A program made the translations under genes and the position numbers. A DNA stretch of 64,000 nt, from NCBI RefSeq assembly GCF_000730565.1, contig NZ_BBIQ01000008.1, forward strand, positions 124,001-188,000, written 5' to 3'. Shown here one piece after another: positions 17,320-26,860 of this stretch; position 1 is the stretch's first letter; each line of letters opens with the position of its first letter. Below the pieces are notes generated by a model. The model did no database searches and was not told the origin of the DNA. It worked only from the letters and a program-made list of their open reading frames with translations. Source of the stretch: Pseudomonas fulva NBRC 16637 = DSM 17717. GTDB taxonomy: Bacteria; Pseudomonadota; Gammaproteobacteria; Pseudomonadales; Pseudomonadaceae.

Positions 17320-18726
17320 ATGCAGCCTCTGCGTACACTCAGCTTGTGGATGGACCAGCTGCAAGAGCCGCTGTGCGCGCGCCCTGCCCTGCGTGAAAAT
17401 GTCGAGGCCGACGTCTGCATCATCGGCGCTGGCTACACAGGCCTGTGGACCGCTTACTACCTCAAGCGCCAGGCACCGCACCTCAATGTCGTGGTAATCG
17501 AGGCCAACATCGCAGGGTTTGGCGCCTCGGGGCGCAACGGCGGGTGGTTGATGGGCAATTTGCTGGGTGAAGATCGCCTGTTGGCCAGCCTGTCGCCGGT
17601 TCAGCGCCGCGCCAGCATTGAGCTGCTGCATGACATTCCAGACGAAGTACAGCGCGTGTTGCACCGCGAACAGCTCGATTGCGACTACCGCAAGGGCGGC
17701 GTGTTGTACTGCGCAGCCCGTTATCCCGAGCAGGAGCGAAGCCTGCGTGCCTACCTGGATCACTTGTACAACCTGGGCATGACCGAGGACGATTACCACT
17801 GGCTGCGTCCAGCGCAACTGCAGGGCCAGCTGCGCGTAAGCAATGCCTATGGGGCTATCTACAGCCCGCACACGGCCACGATTCAGCCGGCCAAGCTCGT
17901 CCGTGGCCTGGCCAGCGCAGTCGAGGCCCTGGGGGTGCCGATCTACGAAAACACACCGGCGCTGGACTGGCAACCTGGCGAAGTGACCACCCCGTTGGCA
18001 CGCCTGCGGTGCAACTGGATCGTCCCGGCGGTGGAAGGCTATGCCGCCAGCTTGCCGCCGTTGGGCAAACACCAGTTGCCGGTTCAGAGCCTGATGGTCG
18101 CTACCGAGCCTTTGCCTGAGGCCATTTGGGCGCAGATCGGCCTCGACCAGGGACAAGCCTTCAGCGAGGGCAGCCGACAGGTGACCTATGGTCAGCGCAC
18201 TGCCGATGATCGGCTGGTGTTCGGTGCCCGAGGTGGCTACCGCTTCGGTGGCAGGTTGCGTGAGGACTTCAACCTCCAGGCCCATGAAATCGAGCTGCGT
18301 CGCTACCTGTTCAGCGAGCTGTTTCCCCAACTGCGCCATGTACGCATCACCCATTCGTGGGGTGGCAACCTGGGTATGGCGCGGCGCTTCCAGCCGCACA
18401 TGCTGTGCGACCGCCAGCGGGGTATCGCGTTGGCCGGTGGCTACGGCGGTGAAGGCGTAGGCGCGACCAACCTGGGTGGTCGCACCCTGGCTGCACTTAT
18501 CCTGAATCAGCAGAACGCACTCACCGGGCAGCCTTGGGTACATGACAACAGGCCGCTATCGAGCCTGGCCAGCTGGCCTCCGGAGCCCAGCCGCTGGCTG
18601 GGGTACAACGCCATCATCCAGAGTTTCGTCCACGAGGACCGTACCCTGGCCAACCCCGCGACACCGCCATGGAGACGGCAACTGGCCAGCAAGCTGGCAG
18701 ATTTCATGGAAGGTTTCATGCACTGA
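17320..18726 (+). CDS. FAD-dependent oxidoreductase, PuuB/DadA-like amine oxidase
   Basis: A 468-residue cytoplasmic flavoprotein of the D-amino acid oxidase superfamily. The dinucleotide fold IIGAGYTGLWTAYYL has its GxGxxG at residues 36-41, and FGASGRNGGW is the second FAD-contact motif seen in gamma-glutamylputrescine oxidase (PuuB) and related amine oxidases. GGYGGEGVGATNLGGRTLA near the C-terminus completes the FAD site. It probably oxidises a primary or secondary amine; association with a PotF-like polyamine-binding protein supports a polyamine-derived substrate but does not prove it. A cupin gene follows 28 bases later. Confidence 0.85.
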   Translation: MQPLRTLSLWMDQLQEPLCARPALRENVEADVCIIGAGYTGLWTAYYLKRQAPHLNVVVIEANIAGFGASGRNGGWLMGNLLGEDRLLASLSPVQRRASIELLHDIPDEVQRVLHREQLDCDYRKGGVLYCAARYPEQERSLRAYLDHLYNLGMTEDDYHWLRPAQLQGQLRVSNAYGAIYSPHTATIQPAKLVRGLASAVEALGVPIYENTPALDWQPGEVTTPLARLRCNWIVPAVEGYAASLPPLGKHQLPVQSLMVATEPLPEAIWAQIGLDQGQAFSEGSRQVTYGQRTADDRLVFGARGGYRFGGRLREDFNLQAHEIELRRYLFSELFPQLRHVRITHSWGGNLGMARRFQPHMLCDRQRGIALAGGYGGEGVGATNLGGRTLAALILNQQNALTGQPWVHDNRPLSSLASWPPEPSRWLGYNAIIQSFVHEDRTLANPATPPWRRQLASKLADFMEGFMH

Positions 18727-18754
18727 TTCTTCACCCAAACAGGACCGACCTTTC

Positions 18755-19096
18755 ATGAGCATCACTCAGTTCAAACGGGCAGACAGCGCCGTTTTGCAGT
18801 CCAGCAGCCCTGTCGCCGTACCGCTCGGCCAACCCGTGGCGGTGACATCGACCACGAGCGTGCAACGCAGCGATGGCGTGGAGACGGGAATCTGGGAATG
18901 CACCCCAGGGCGCTGGCGACGGCAAATCACGCAACAGGAGTTCTGCCACTTCATCAAGGGGCGCTGCACCTTCACCCCTGACGATGGCGAGCCCCTGGTC
19001 ATAGAAGCCGGAGACGCATTGATGCTACCGGCCAACAGCACTGGCACCTGGGATATCCAGGAAACCGTGCGCAAGACCTACGTACTTATCTTCTGA
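18755..19096 (+). CDS. Cupin-domain protein (DUF861/EutQ-like)
   Basis: A 113-residue single-domain cupin. GIWECTPGRWRRQITQQEFCHFIKG gives the first cupin half and FTPDDGEPLVIEAGDALMLPANSTGTWDI the second, matching the (S)-ureidoglycine aminohydrolase/EutQ-like cupin family. Small cupins of this type commonly accompany PuuB-like oxidases and polyamine-binding proteins in pseudomonads; the role is unknown. The start at 18755 is chosen over far-upstream frames because the family begins near here and the gene then fits neatly after the oxidase stop. Confidence 0.8.
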   Translation: MSITQFKRADSAVLQSSSPVAVPLGQPVAVTSTTSVQRSDGVETGIWECTPGRWRRQITQQEFCHFIKGRCTFTPDDGEPLVIEAGDALMLPANSTGTWDIQETVRKTYVLIF

Positions 19097-19147
19097 TCCG
19101 CTGATCGCCTGCCTTCGATAACAACACACAAAGCAAGGTAAACCGAT

Positions 19148-20227
19148 ATGCGCACGCTTATCATCGCCCCCTTGATGCTGGCCGCCAGCGTGGCCAGCGC
19201 GGCAGAAACCGTCAAGATCTACAACTGGTCCAGTTACATCGCGCCCGACACCTTGAAGCAGTTCCAGCAAGCCACCGGCATCGTGCCCACCTACGACGTC
19301 TATGACAGCAACGAGACCCTCGATGGCAAGTTGATGACCGGCAATTCCGGCTACGACGTGGTGTTTCCCTCCAACCATTTCATGGCCCGGCAAATCCAGG
19401 GCAAAGCCCTCAAGCGCCTGGACAAGTCGCAGTTGCCCAACTGGAAGAACCTCAACCCAGTGCTGCTCAAGGCCCTGGAGGGCAACGACCCAGGCAACCA
19501 GTACGGGTTCCCGTACCTCTGGGGCAGCACGGGCATCGGCTACAACATCGACAAGGTCAAAGCCGTATTGGGCGACGACGCGCCGGTCGACTCCTGGGAC
19601 CTGATCTTCAAGCCGCAGTACATGAGCAAGCTCAAAGGTTGTGGCGTGGCGGTGCTGGACAATGGCCCCGAGTTGCTACCCATCGCCTTGCATTACCTGG
19701 GGCTGCCCCACCATAGCCAGAACCCGGCCGACTACGACAAGGCCAAGGCGCTGCTGATGCAGGTGCGGCCGTACATCAGCTATTTCCATTCATCCAAGTA
19801 CACGGCGGACCTGGCCAATGGCGACGTCTGCGTGGTGGTCGGGTTCTCGGGGGACGTGCTCCAGGCAAAGAACCGCGCCGAGGAGGCCCACAACGGGGTC
19901 AAGGTCGGCTACTCGATACCCAAGGAGGGGGCGCCGATGTGGTTCGACATGGTGGCCATGCCCGTCGATGCGCCGGATGAAAAGGCCGGGTATGCCTACA
20001 TGAACTACCTGCTGGAGCCGCAGGTAATGGCCGCCATCAGCAATCATGTGCAATACGCCAACGCCAACCTGCAAGCCGATGCGCTGGTTGACCCGGCGCT
20101 CAAGGCCAACACCATGATCTATCCGAGCGAAGCGGTGATGGGCAAGTTGTACGCGCTAGAAGCGATGCCGGCCAAGATAGACCGCATCAGGACGCGTATC
20201 TGGACCAGTGTGAAGGCGGGCAACTGA
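19148..20227 (+). CDS. Periplasmic polyamine-binding protein, PotF/SpuD-like
   Basis: A 359-residue periplasmic binding protein. A signal peptide (MRTLIIAPLMLAASVASA) precedes ETVKIYNWSSYIAPDTL, the diagnostic mature N-terminus of PotF/SpuD/SpuE proteins, followed by GYDVVFPSNHFMARQ and PYLWGSTGIGYN. It should bind putrescine, spermidine or a related amine and hand it to a PotGHI-type transporter, but no permease or ATPase genes lie beside it, so it is an orphan component here. AAGGTAAACCGAT precedes the ATG. It closes the amine cluster and is followed by a strong terminator. Confidence 0.9.
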   Translation: MRTLIIAPLMLAASVASAAETVKIYNWSSYIAPDTLKQFQQATGIVPTYDVYDSNETLDGKLMTGNSGYDVVFPSNHFMARQIQGKALKRLDKSQLPNWKNLNPVLLKALEGNDPGNQYGFPYLWGSTGIGYNIDKVKAVLGDDAPVDSWDLIFKPQYMSKLKGCGVAVLDNGPELLPIALHYLGLPHHSQNPADYDKAKALLMQVRPYISYFHSSKYTADLANGDVCVVVGFSGDVLQAKNRAEEAHNGVKVGYSIPKEGAPMWFDMVAMPVDAPDEKAGYAYMNYLLEPQVMAAISNHVQYANANLQADALVDPALKANTMIYPSEAVMGKLYALEAMPAKIDRIRTRIWTSVKAGN

Positions 20228-20302
20228 TGCCTGCGCCTGCGAAAGTGGCAGGAAATGGTTGAGGTGAGCGAGGCGAACGTCGGGCCGCCCTGCTCGCGCA
20301 AG

Positions 20303-20332
20303 GGCCCGGCCAGCGAAGCGGCCGGGCCTTTT
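20303..20332 (+). terminator. Intrinsic terminator of the amine cluster
   Basis: GGCCCGGCC (20303-20311) pairs perfectly with GGCCGGGCC (20320-20328) around an eight-base loop, followed by TTTT. The T-run is on the plus strand only, so it ends the polyamine-binding-protein transcript just before the convergent prfC stop. Confidence 0.85.
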
Positions 20333-20336
20333 ACGC

Positions 20337-21920
<1,584 letters not shown>

Positions 21921-22012
21921 GGGAAATCGCCTGACTGGGGGATTTGAAAGGGGCGATATCATACCTGAACTCTGGCGTCAGGCCAAAACCTGCCGCCACG
22001 CGCTGGCCCGCC

Positions 22013-22588
22013 TCAATGATCGTCCATGAGCTCCTGGCCGACATGCAGAATGTCCAGTTCCAGGTCCATGGGCTGTCCACCCTCATTGACCACATAGGCA
22101 AACCAGTGACCTGCCACCGTTTCCTTGCGATAGGCCTGAAGCGGTATGTTCGAGCGGGTATGGATACGGCCACGAATCGTCTGCCCTGGTTCGACGATGG
22201 ATGTCATGCTCCGCCACTCGCCACCCTCGTCCATCTGCATGAACTTCCACAATGTTTGCTCGCCGGGAGGTGCGGCATAGAGGCCGGCGTAGCCATTGTT
22301 GCTGCAGTCGAGGTGGCAATTGGCAGACTGAAAGTCCCGCCCCGTCTTTCGGCTCCAAGACTGGATGTCGTAGTAAGGACGGCCAATCGCGGCGTCGAAC
22401 AGGCAACGGAACATGAACATGTGTGGCGACTTTGTCACCAGAGAGGTGACGATCATCCAGTCATCGGCGGCGCGTGCGGCCTGTTGGCCGCGCTCGACCA
22501 ATTTAGCGCAGTCCAGATACCCCGGCGCGTCCAGGGACAGACAACGTACCTGGGCGATGAACGATCGGTCATAACTGTAATTCAGCAT
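22013..22588 (-). CDS. Unrecognised protein of 191 residues
   Basis: I do not recognise this protein. It has no signal peptide or membrane segment. The sequence is rich in aromatic residues and has a cysteine pair in SANCHLDCSNNG, a central WKFMQMDEGGEWRSM, and a C-terminal region (YVVNEGGQPMDLELDILHVG) that reads as alternating beta strands, suggesting a beta-sandwich or binding domain. The ATG at 22588 lacks a good ribosome site; an alternative at 22606 is no better. It lies 93 bases upstream of prfC on the same strand, in an otherwise conserved neighbourhood, so it is likely an accessory gene. Coding nature rests on length and codon pattern only. Confidence 0.55.
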   Translation of the reverse strand: MLNYSYDRSFIAQVRCLSLDAPGYLDCAKLVERGQQAARAADDWMIVTSLVTKSPHMFMFRCLFDAAIGRPYYDIQSWSRKTGRDFQSANCHLDCSNNGYAGLYAAPPGEQTLWKFMQMDEGGEWRSMTSIVEPGQTIRGRIHTRSNIPLQAYRKETVAGHWFAYVVNEGGQPMDLELDILHVGQELMDDH

Positions 22589-22948
22589 GGCATGGGACCT
22601 GTGCAAGATTGAACAAAAACGACTTTTTTCCAGTTCGCTACAGCCCAGTATTGAAGAGGCCTATGAGCGTAATGAGCACCTGGAAACAATGACTTGCGAG
22701 CTGCGCAGGGCTGGCCAAATGCTTCCCCAGATGGGAACCTTGGTGCCTTGGGAGACGTCCATTGCCCTGAATTGCACCTCGACTCAGGGCTGAATTCATC
22801 AGCATCTTCGATGCCCGACGGGGCTCGACTCATTGCATGAACGCTCAGCTTCAACGGCATCATGCTGCTACTCGCGAACACACCACCGCTGCCCTCGAGG
22901 GCTGGCCAAGAAGAAGTGTGCTCGCCGACGACAAGAAGGAGTCCACCT
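22589..22948. other. Intergenic region upstream of the osmoprotectant transporter
   Basis: 360 bases between the divergent 22013 gene and the opuC-type operon. Short frames exist but none has a ribosome site or recognisable product. One inverted repeat, GCCCTGA (22764-22770) with TCAGGGC (22784-22790), has a 13-base loop and no T-run, so it could be an operator. An AT-rich stretch (AACAAAAACGACTTTTTTCC, about 22613-22632) may mark the promoter of the 22013 gene. Confidence 0.35.
22936..22941 (+). promoter_or_regulatory. Ribosome binding site fixing a GTG start
   Basis: AAGGAG lies seven bases before GTG at 22949. The open frame extends 29 codons further upstream to an ATG at 22862 without a ribosome site, so this site decides the start of the permease gene. 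Confidence 0.75.
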
Positions 22949-23662
22949 GTGGCGACACGCTACGGAAAAGGGCTGTTGGGATGGGCCGCCGTGCTCGTCA
23001 TCCTGGCCCTGCTGGTCCATTGGATCGGCCTCGACACGATCGCGCGCTACCGCGACGATCTGACGTTCTACCTGCAAGCGCACCTGGTTCTGGTGCTGGC
23101 TTCGATGGCGGCGGCATTGGCCGTGGGCATCCCCGCCGGCATTGCCTTGAGTCGACCGCACAGGGTCGACAAAGCCGAGCGGTTCATGCAGTTCTTCAAC
23201 ATTGGCAACACCATCCCTCCCTTGGCCGTACTGGCCATCGCCCTGAGCGTGCTAGGCATCGGCGCAGGGCCTGCCATTTTCGCCCTGTTCCTCGCCTCCC
23301 TCCTGCCCATCGTGCGCAACACCTACGAAGGGCTGAAAAACGTTCCCGCCTCGCTCAAGGAAGCCGCTACCGGCATCGGCATGACGCCGCGCCAGCAGTT
23401 ATGGCAGGTCGAGCTGCCCAACGCCGTGCCCATCATCGTCGGCGGCGTGCGTGTGGCGCTGGCACTGAACGTGGGCACCGCCCCGCTCGCCTTCCTGATC
23501 GGTGCCAACAGCCTGGGCAGCCTGATCTTCCCCGGCATCGCCCTGAACAACCAGCCCCAGCTTTTGCTGGGCGCCGCTTGCACGGCACTGCTGGCATTGC
23601 TGCTGGACGCACTGGTGACGTTCGCCAGCAAGCGCTGGCTGGAACGTGGCCTGGCCCAATAA
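22949..23662 (+). CDS. Osmoprotectant ABC transporter permease, OpuCD/YehW-like
   Basis: A 237-residue inner-membrane permease of the betaine/choline/carnitine (OpuC, OsmU) type. After one N-terminal segment (GLLGWAAVLVILALLVHWI) come five further membrane helices; NIGNTIPPLAVLAIALSVLGIG and the EAA loop SLKEAATGIGMTPRQQLWQVELP are diagnostic. GTG start set by the upstream AAGGAG. It pairs with the second permease at 24584 to form the channel. The four genes of this set are closely packed: 13 bases to the binding protein, then two ATGA overlaps. Confidence 0.88.
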   Translation: MATRYGKGLLGWAAVLVILALLVHWIGLDTIARYRDDLTFYLQAHLVLVLASMAAALAVGIPAGIALSRPHRVDKAERFMQFFNIGNTIPPLAVLAIALSVLGIGAGPAIFALFLASLLPIVRNTYEGLKNVPASLKEAATGIGMTPRQQLWQVELPNAVPIIVGGVRVALALNVGTAPLAFLIGANSLGSLIFPGIALNNQPQLLLGAACTALLALLLDALVTFASKRWLERGLAQ

Positions 23663-23675
23663 CCCGAGGAAAACC

Positions 23676-24587
23676 ATGAAGAACGCAATCGCCTTGCTCC
23701 TGGGCGCGGTCCTGCTGTCGGCAGGTTTTGCCCAGGCGGCAGACAAACCGTTGATCCGTATCGGCGCCCGGGTATTCACCGAACAGACCGTGCTCGCCGA
23801 AATTACTGCCCAATACCTGCGCGCCCATGGCTTCGATGTGCGCGTCACTGGCGGCCTTGGCAGCAGCCTGGCACGTCAGGCGCAGGAAACCGGGCAGCTT
23901 GACCTGATGTGGGAATACACCGGGGTCTCGCTGGTGTCCTACAACCATGTCGAAGAACGCATGCCCAGCGCGGCGGCCACCTATGCCAGGGTCAAGGCTC
24001 TGGACGCCGAAAAGGGACTGGTCTGGCTCAAGCCTTCCAAGTTCAGCAACACCTATGCATTGGCTTTGCCTAGCGAAGTGGCCAAAGCCTACCCACAGGT
24101 CAACACCATCAGCCAGTTGAACCAGGTGTTGATGGACGAGCAGGCGCGCAAGCACGTGGTTGCGCTGGACACCGAGTTCGCCAACCGGCCCGACGGCCTG
24201 GATGGCCTGCAGGCGCGGTATGGCATGCAGCTGGGGCGCGCCAACATCCGCCAGATGGATGCAGGCCTGGTCTACACCGCGCTGCGCAATGCCCAGGTGT
24301 TCGCAGGCCTGGTGTACACCACCGATGGCCGGCTCAACGCGTTCAAGCTCAAGCTGCTCGAAGACGACAAGCACTACTTCCCGGATTACACGGCAGGCCC
24401 AGTGGTGCGCAAGGCCGTACTCGACGCTCACCCGCAGTTGGCCAGCCTGCTCGCGCCTCTGGCCGAGCAATTGGACGACGAGACCATGCGCCAGCTCAAC
24501 GCCAAGGTCGATGTGCAGCATCAAAGCCCCTCCTCGGTCGCGGCCGACTTCCTGCGAGAACATCCCTTGAAGGAGGTGACGCCATGA
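23676..24587 (+). CDS. Osmoprotectant-binding protein, OpuCC/YehZ-like
   Basis: A 303-residue periplasmic binding protein (OpuAC/glycine-betaine-binding family). The signal peptide ends near AGFAQAADKP; the mature protein begins LIRIGARVFTEQTVLAEI, and GGLGSSLARQAQETGQLDLMWEYTGVSL is the strongly conserved ligand-site region of the YehZ/OpuCC branch. Likely ligands are glycine betaine, choline or carnitine. The ATG at 23676 has CGAGGA upstream; an earlier in-frame ATG lies inside the preceding gene. Its end overlaps the second permease by four bases. Confidence 0.9.
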   Translation: MKNAIALLLGAVLLSAGFAQAADKPLIRIGARVFTEQTVLAEITAQYLRAHGFDVRVTGGLGSSLARQAQETGQLDLMWEYTGVSLVSYNHVEERMPSAAATYARVKALDAEKGLVWLKPSKFSNTYALALPSEVAKAYPQVNTISQLNQVLMDEQARKHVVALDTEFANRPDGLDGLQARYGMQLGRANIRQMDAGLVYTALRNAQVFAGLVYTTDGRLNAFKLKLLEDDKHYFPDYTAGPVVRKAVLDAHPQLASLLAPLAEQLDDETMRQLNAKVDVQHQSPSSVAADFLREHPLKEVTP

Positions 24588-25237
24588 CATTGCTCGACAC
24601 TTTCGCGCACCTGGACTGGGCCCTGGTGCTGCAGCTGACCTGGCAGCACATCATGTTGGTGGGCGTGGCCGTGGGCCTGGCCATCCTGATCGGGGTGCCG
24701 CTGGGCATCGTCATGACCCGCTTCCCGTTCCTGGCCGGGCCCGTGCAGGCCAGCGCCACGGTACTGCTGACCATCCCGTCGATCGCCCTGTTCGGGCTGC
24801 TGTTGCCGTTTTACTCCACGTTCGGCCAGGGCCTGGGCCCGCTGCCTGCCATCACAGCGGTGTTTCTCTATTCCCTGCTGCCGATCCTGCGCAACACCTA
24901 CTTGGCGCTGACCAACGTCGAGCCCGGTATTCGCGAGGCTGCCCGGGGCATTGGCATGACCTTCGGCCAACGCCTGCGCATGGTCGAGTTGCCCATCGCG
25001 GTACCGGTGATTCTCGCCGGCGTGCGTACGGCCGTGGTGATGAACATCGGCGTAATGACCATCGCCGCCACCATCGGAGCCGGTGGCCTGGGCGTCCTCA
25101 TCCTCACCTCCATCAGCCGCAGCGACATGTCGATGCTGCTGGTCGGCGCCGTGCTGGTCAGCCTGCTGGCGATCATCGCCGACCTGCTTCTGCAAACCCT
25201 GCAACGTGCCCTGACTCCAGAAGGAATGCGCTCATGA
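24584..25237 (+). CDS. Osmoprotectant ABC transporter permease, OpuCB/YehY-like
   Basis: A 217-residue permease with about six membrane segments and the EAA-loop sequence IREAARGIGMTFGQRLRMVELP. IGAGGLGVLILTSISRSDMSM is typical of the C-terminal half of this subfamily. It shares an ATGA overlap with both neighbours (24584-24587 and 25234-25237), indicating a tightly coupled operon. GAAGGAGGTGACGCC directly precedes the start. Forms the transmembrane core with the 22949 product. Confidence 0.9.
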   Translation: MTLLDTFAHLDWALVLQLTWQHIMLVGVAVGLAILIGVPLGIVMTRFPFLAGPVQASATVLLTIPSIALFGLLLPFYSTFGQGLGPLPAITAVFLYSLLPILRNTYLALTNVEPGIREAARGIGMTFGQRLRMVELPIAVPVILAGVRTAVVMNIGVMTIAATIGAGGLGVLILTSISRSDMSMLLVGAVLVSLLAIIADLLLQTLQRALTPEGMRS

Positions 25238-26391
25238 TCGAACTGAAAAACCTCAGCAAGACCTTCAACGTCAACGGCAAGGACGTCAAGGCCGTGGACG
25301 CGGTCAGCCTCACGGTCAATGAAGGCGAAATCTGCGTGTTCCTGGGCCCGTCAGGGTGCGGCAAGAGCACCACCCTGAAGATGATCAACCGCCTGATCAC
25401 ACCCACCTCGGGGCAGGTGTTCATCAATGGCGAAGACACCAGCGGGCTGGACGAGGTCAGCCTGCGTCGTCACATCGGCTATGTGATCCAGCAGATCGGC
25501 CTGTTCCCGAACATGACCATCGAGGAGAACATCACCGTCGTCCCTCGCCTGCTCGGGTGGGACAAGCAGCGCTGCGCCGAGCGCGCCCGGGAGCTGATGC
25601 ACATGATCAAGCTCGAACCCAAGCAGTACCTGCAGCGCTACCCCCGGGAACTCTCCGGGGGTCAGCAGCAGCGGATCGGGGTGATCCGCGCCTTGGCAGC
25701 CGACGCGCCGGTGCTGTTGATGGACGAACCGTTCGGCGCCGTGGACCCCATCAACCGGGAGATGATCCAGAACGAATTCTTCGAGATGCAGCGGGCCTTG
25801 AACAAGACCGTGATCATGGTCAGCCATGACATCGACGAGGCCATCAAGCTGGGCGACAAGATTGCCATCTTCCGTGCGGGCAAGCTGTTGCAGCTGGATC
25901 ACCCGGACACCTTGCTGGCGCACCCGGCCGATGACTTCGTAAGCAACTTCGTCGGCCAGGACAGCACCCTGAAGCGGCTGCTGCTGGTACGTGCCGAAGA
26001 TGCAGCTGACAATGCCCCGGCGGTGAGCCCGCAGACCCCAGTGCATGATGCGCTGGAGCTGCTGGATGAACATGATCGCCGCTACGTGGTGGTGACCGAT
26101 GCCGCGAACAAGGCGCTTGGCTATGTGCGCCGACGCGACATGCACCGCCAGCAAGGCACGTGCGCCGACTTCCTACGGCCGTTCAACGCCACGGCGGCGC
26201 ACGATGAGAACCTGCGTATCTTGTTGTCGCGCATGTACGAGTTCAACCGCGCCTGGCTCCCAGTACTGGACGCCGAGCAGGTGTTCCTGGGCGAGGTCAC
26301 CCAGGAGTCGATTGCAGCCTACCTGAGTTCGGGCCGCTCGCGCGGAGCGAAATCCACCATCGTCTCGCCCGCCGAGATGGTGACGTCCTAA
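25234..26391 (+). CDS. Osmoprotectant ABC transporter ATPase with CBS domains, OpuCA-like
   Basis: A 385-residue ATPase. Walker A GPSGCGKST, Q-loop VIQQIGLFPNM, signature LSGGQQQRIGVIRA and Walker B VLLMDEPFGAVD with the switch histidine in MVSHDIDEA are intact in the first ~235 residues. The C-terminal ~140 residues carry a CBS pair (around VHDALELLDEHDRRYVVVTDAANKALGYV and a second copy ending FLGEVTQESIAAYL), which in OpuA-type transporters senses ionic strength. This makes osmotic gating likely. The operon ends here; hairpins lie at 26445-26506. Confidence 0.92.
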   Translation: MIELKNLSKTFNVNGKDVKAVDAVSLTVNEGEICVFLGPSGCGKSTTLKMINRLITPTSGQVFINGEDTSGLDEVSLRRHIGYVIQQIGLFPNMTIEENITVVPRLLGWDKQRCAERARELMHMIKLEPKQYLQRYPRELSGGQQQRIGVIRALAADAPVLLMDEPFGAVDPINREMIQNEFFEMQRALNKTVIMVSHDIDEAIKLGDKIAIFRAGKLLQLDHPDTLLAHPADDFVSNFVGQDSTLKRLLLVRAEDAADNAPAVSPQTPVHDALELLDEHDRRYVVVTDAANKALGYVRRRDMHRQQGTCADFLRPFNATAAHDENLRILLSRMYEFNRAWLPVLDAEQVFLGEVTQESIAAYLSSGRSRGAKSTIVSPAEMVTS

Positions 26392-26444
26392 AAGCCTCTC
26401 ATCGCAAAAAAAGACGTGACGAGGGCGGACGGAACAAAAAATTC

Positions 26445-26506
26445 ACGGGCCGTTTTCTGAACGCCCGTACCAGGCTCGGGTGGCCATAAATATGAACACC
26501 CGAGCC
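26445..26506 (+). terminator. Two tandem hairpins, possible terminator
   Basis: ACGGGC (26445-26450) pairs with GCCCGT (26463-26468), then GGCTCGGGTG (26473-26482) pairs perfectly with CACCCGAGCC (26497-26506) around a 14-base AT-rich loop. Only a weak T tract (TACCTTTCG) follows the second stem, so termination efficiency is uncertain. Confidence 0.5.
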
Positions 26507-26810
26507 TACCTTTCGCACCTCTCGATGAGCTCCAAAAGCACGTCGTGCCCATGCAGAGGGGCTTGGGTTTAAGCCCCCTGCTCAGGGCTATTCCACAATT
26601 CTTTACGTCTGAAGCGCACCGGGGAACATCAGCCGCTCACATGGGTCGTTTATCCCAGGCGTGGCAGCTCGATCATCGCCGATTCATCAGGGATTGCCTG
26701 TTGATTCTGCCGAGTTCACGCCCTAAAGTGCGCGCCGAACGTCCATGCTGGAAACGATCCATCCGGCTCAAGTACTGAGTAGGCGAACCAAAGTGGGGAT
26801 ACGGAGGACG

Positions 26811-26843
26811 TTCAGTTTGCAGCCACTTAAATTTTCAGTTTGC
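26811..26843 (+). repeat. Ten-base direct repeat before speC
   Basis: TTCAGTTTGC occurs at 26811-26820 and again at 26834-26843, 23 bases apart start to start, the second copy ending about 17 bases before the speC start codon. The spacing is about two helical turns, compatible with a tandem operator or with repeats in the 5' untranslated leader. No binding protein is known to me. Confidence 0.5.
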
Positions 26844-26860
26844 CCATGGAGTCCCTGAGC

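Larger units (their letters stand above)
26392..26860. other. Intergenic region between the osmoprotectant operon and speC
   Basis: 469 bases without a credible gene. It contains two consecutive hairpins (26445-26468 and 26473-26506) that probably end the upstream operon, a central stretch in which I see nothing specific, and a ten-base direct repeat TTCAGTTTGC (26811-26820 and 26834-26843) immediately before speC. Short open frames here have no ribosome site or recognisable product. Confidence 0.4.

Noticed and set aside
22587..22793. 68-codon frame in the gap before the osmoprotectant operon
   Set aside because: No ribosome site and no recognisable product; its start overlaps the start of the divergent 22013 gene.
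26545..26778. 77-codon frame upstream of speC
   Set aside because: No ribosome site, no recognisable product, and the region looks regulatory.
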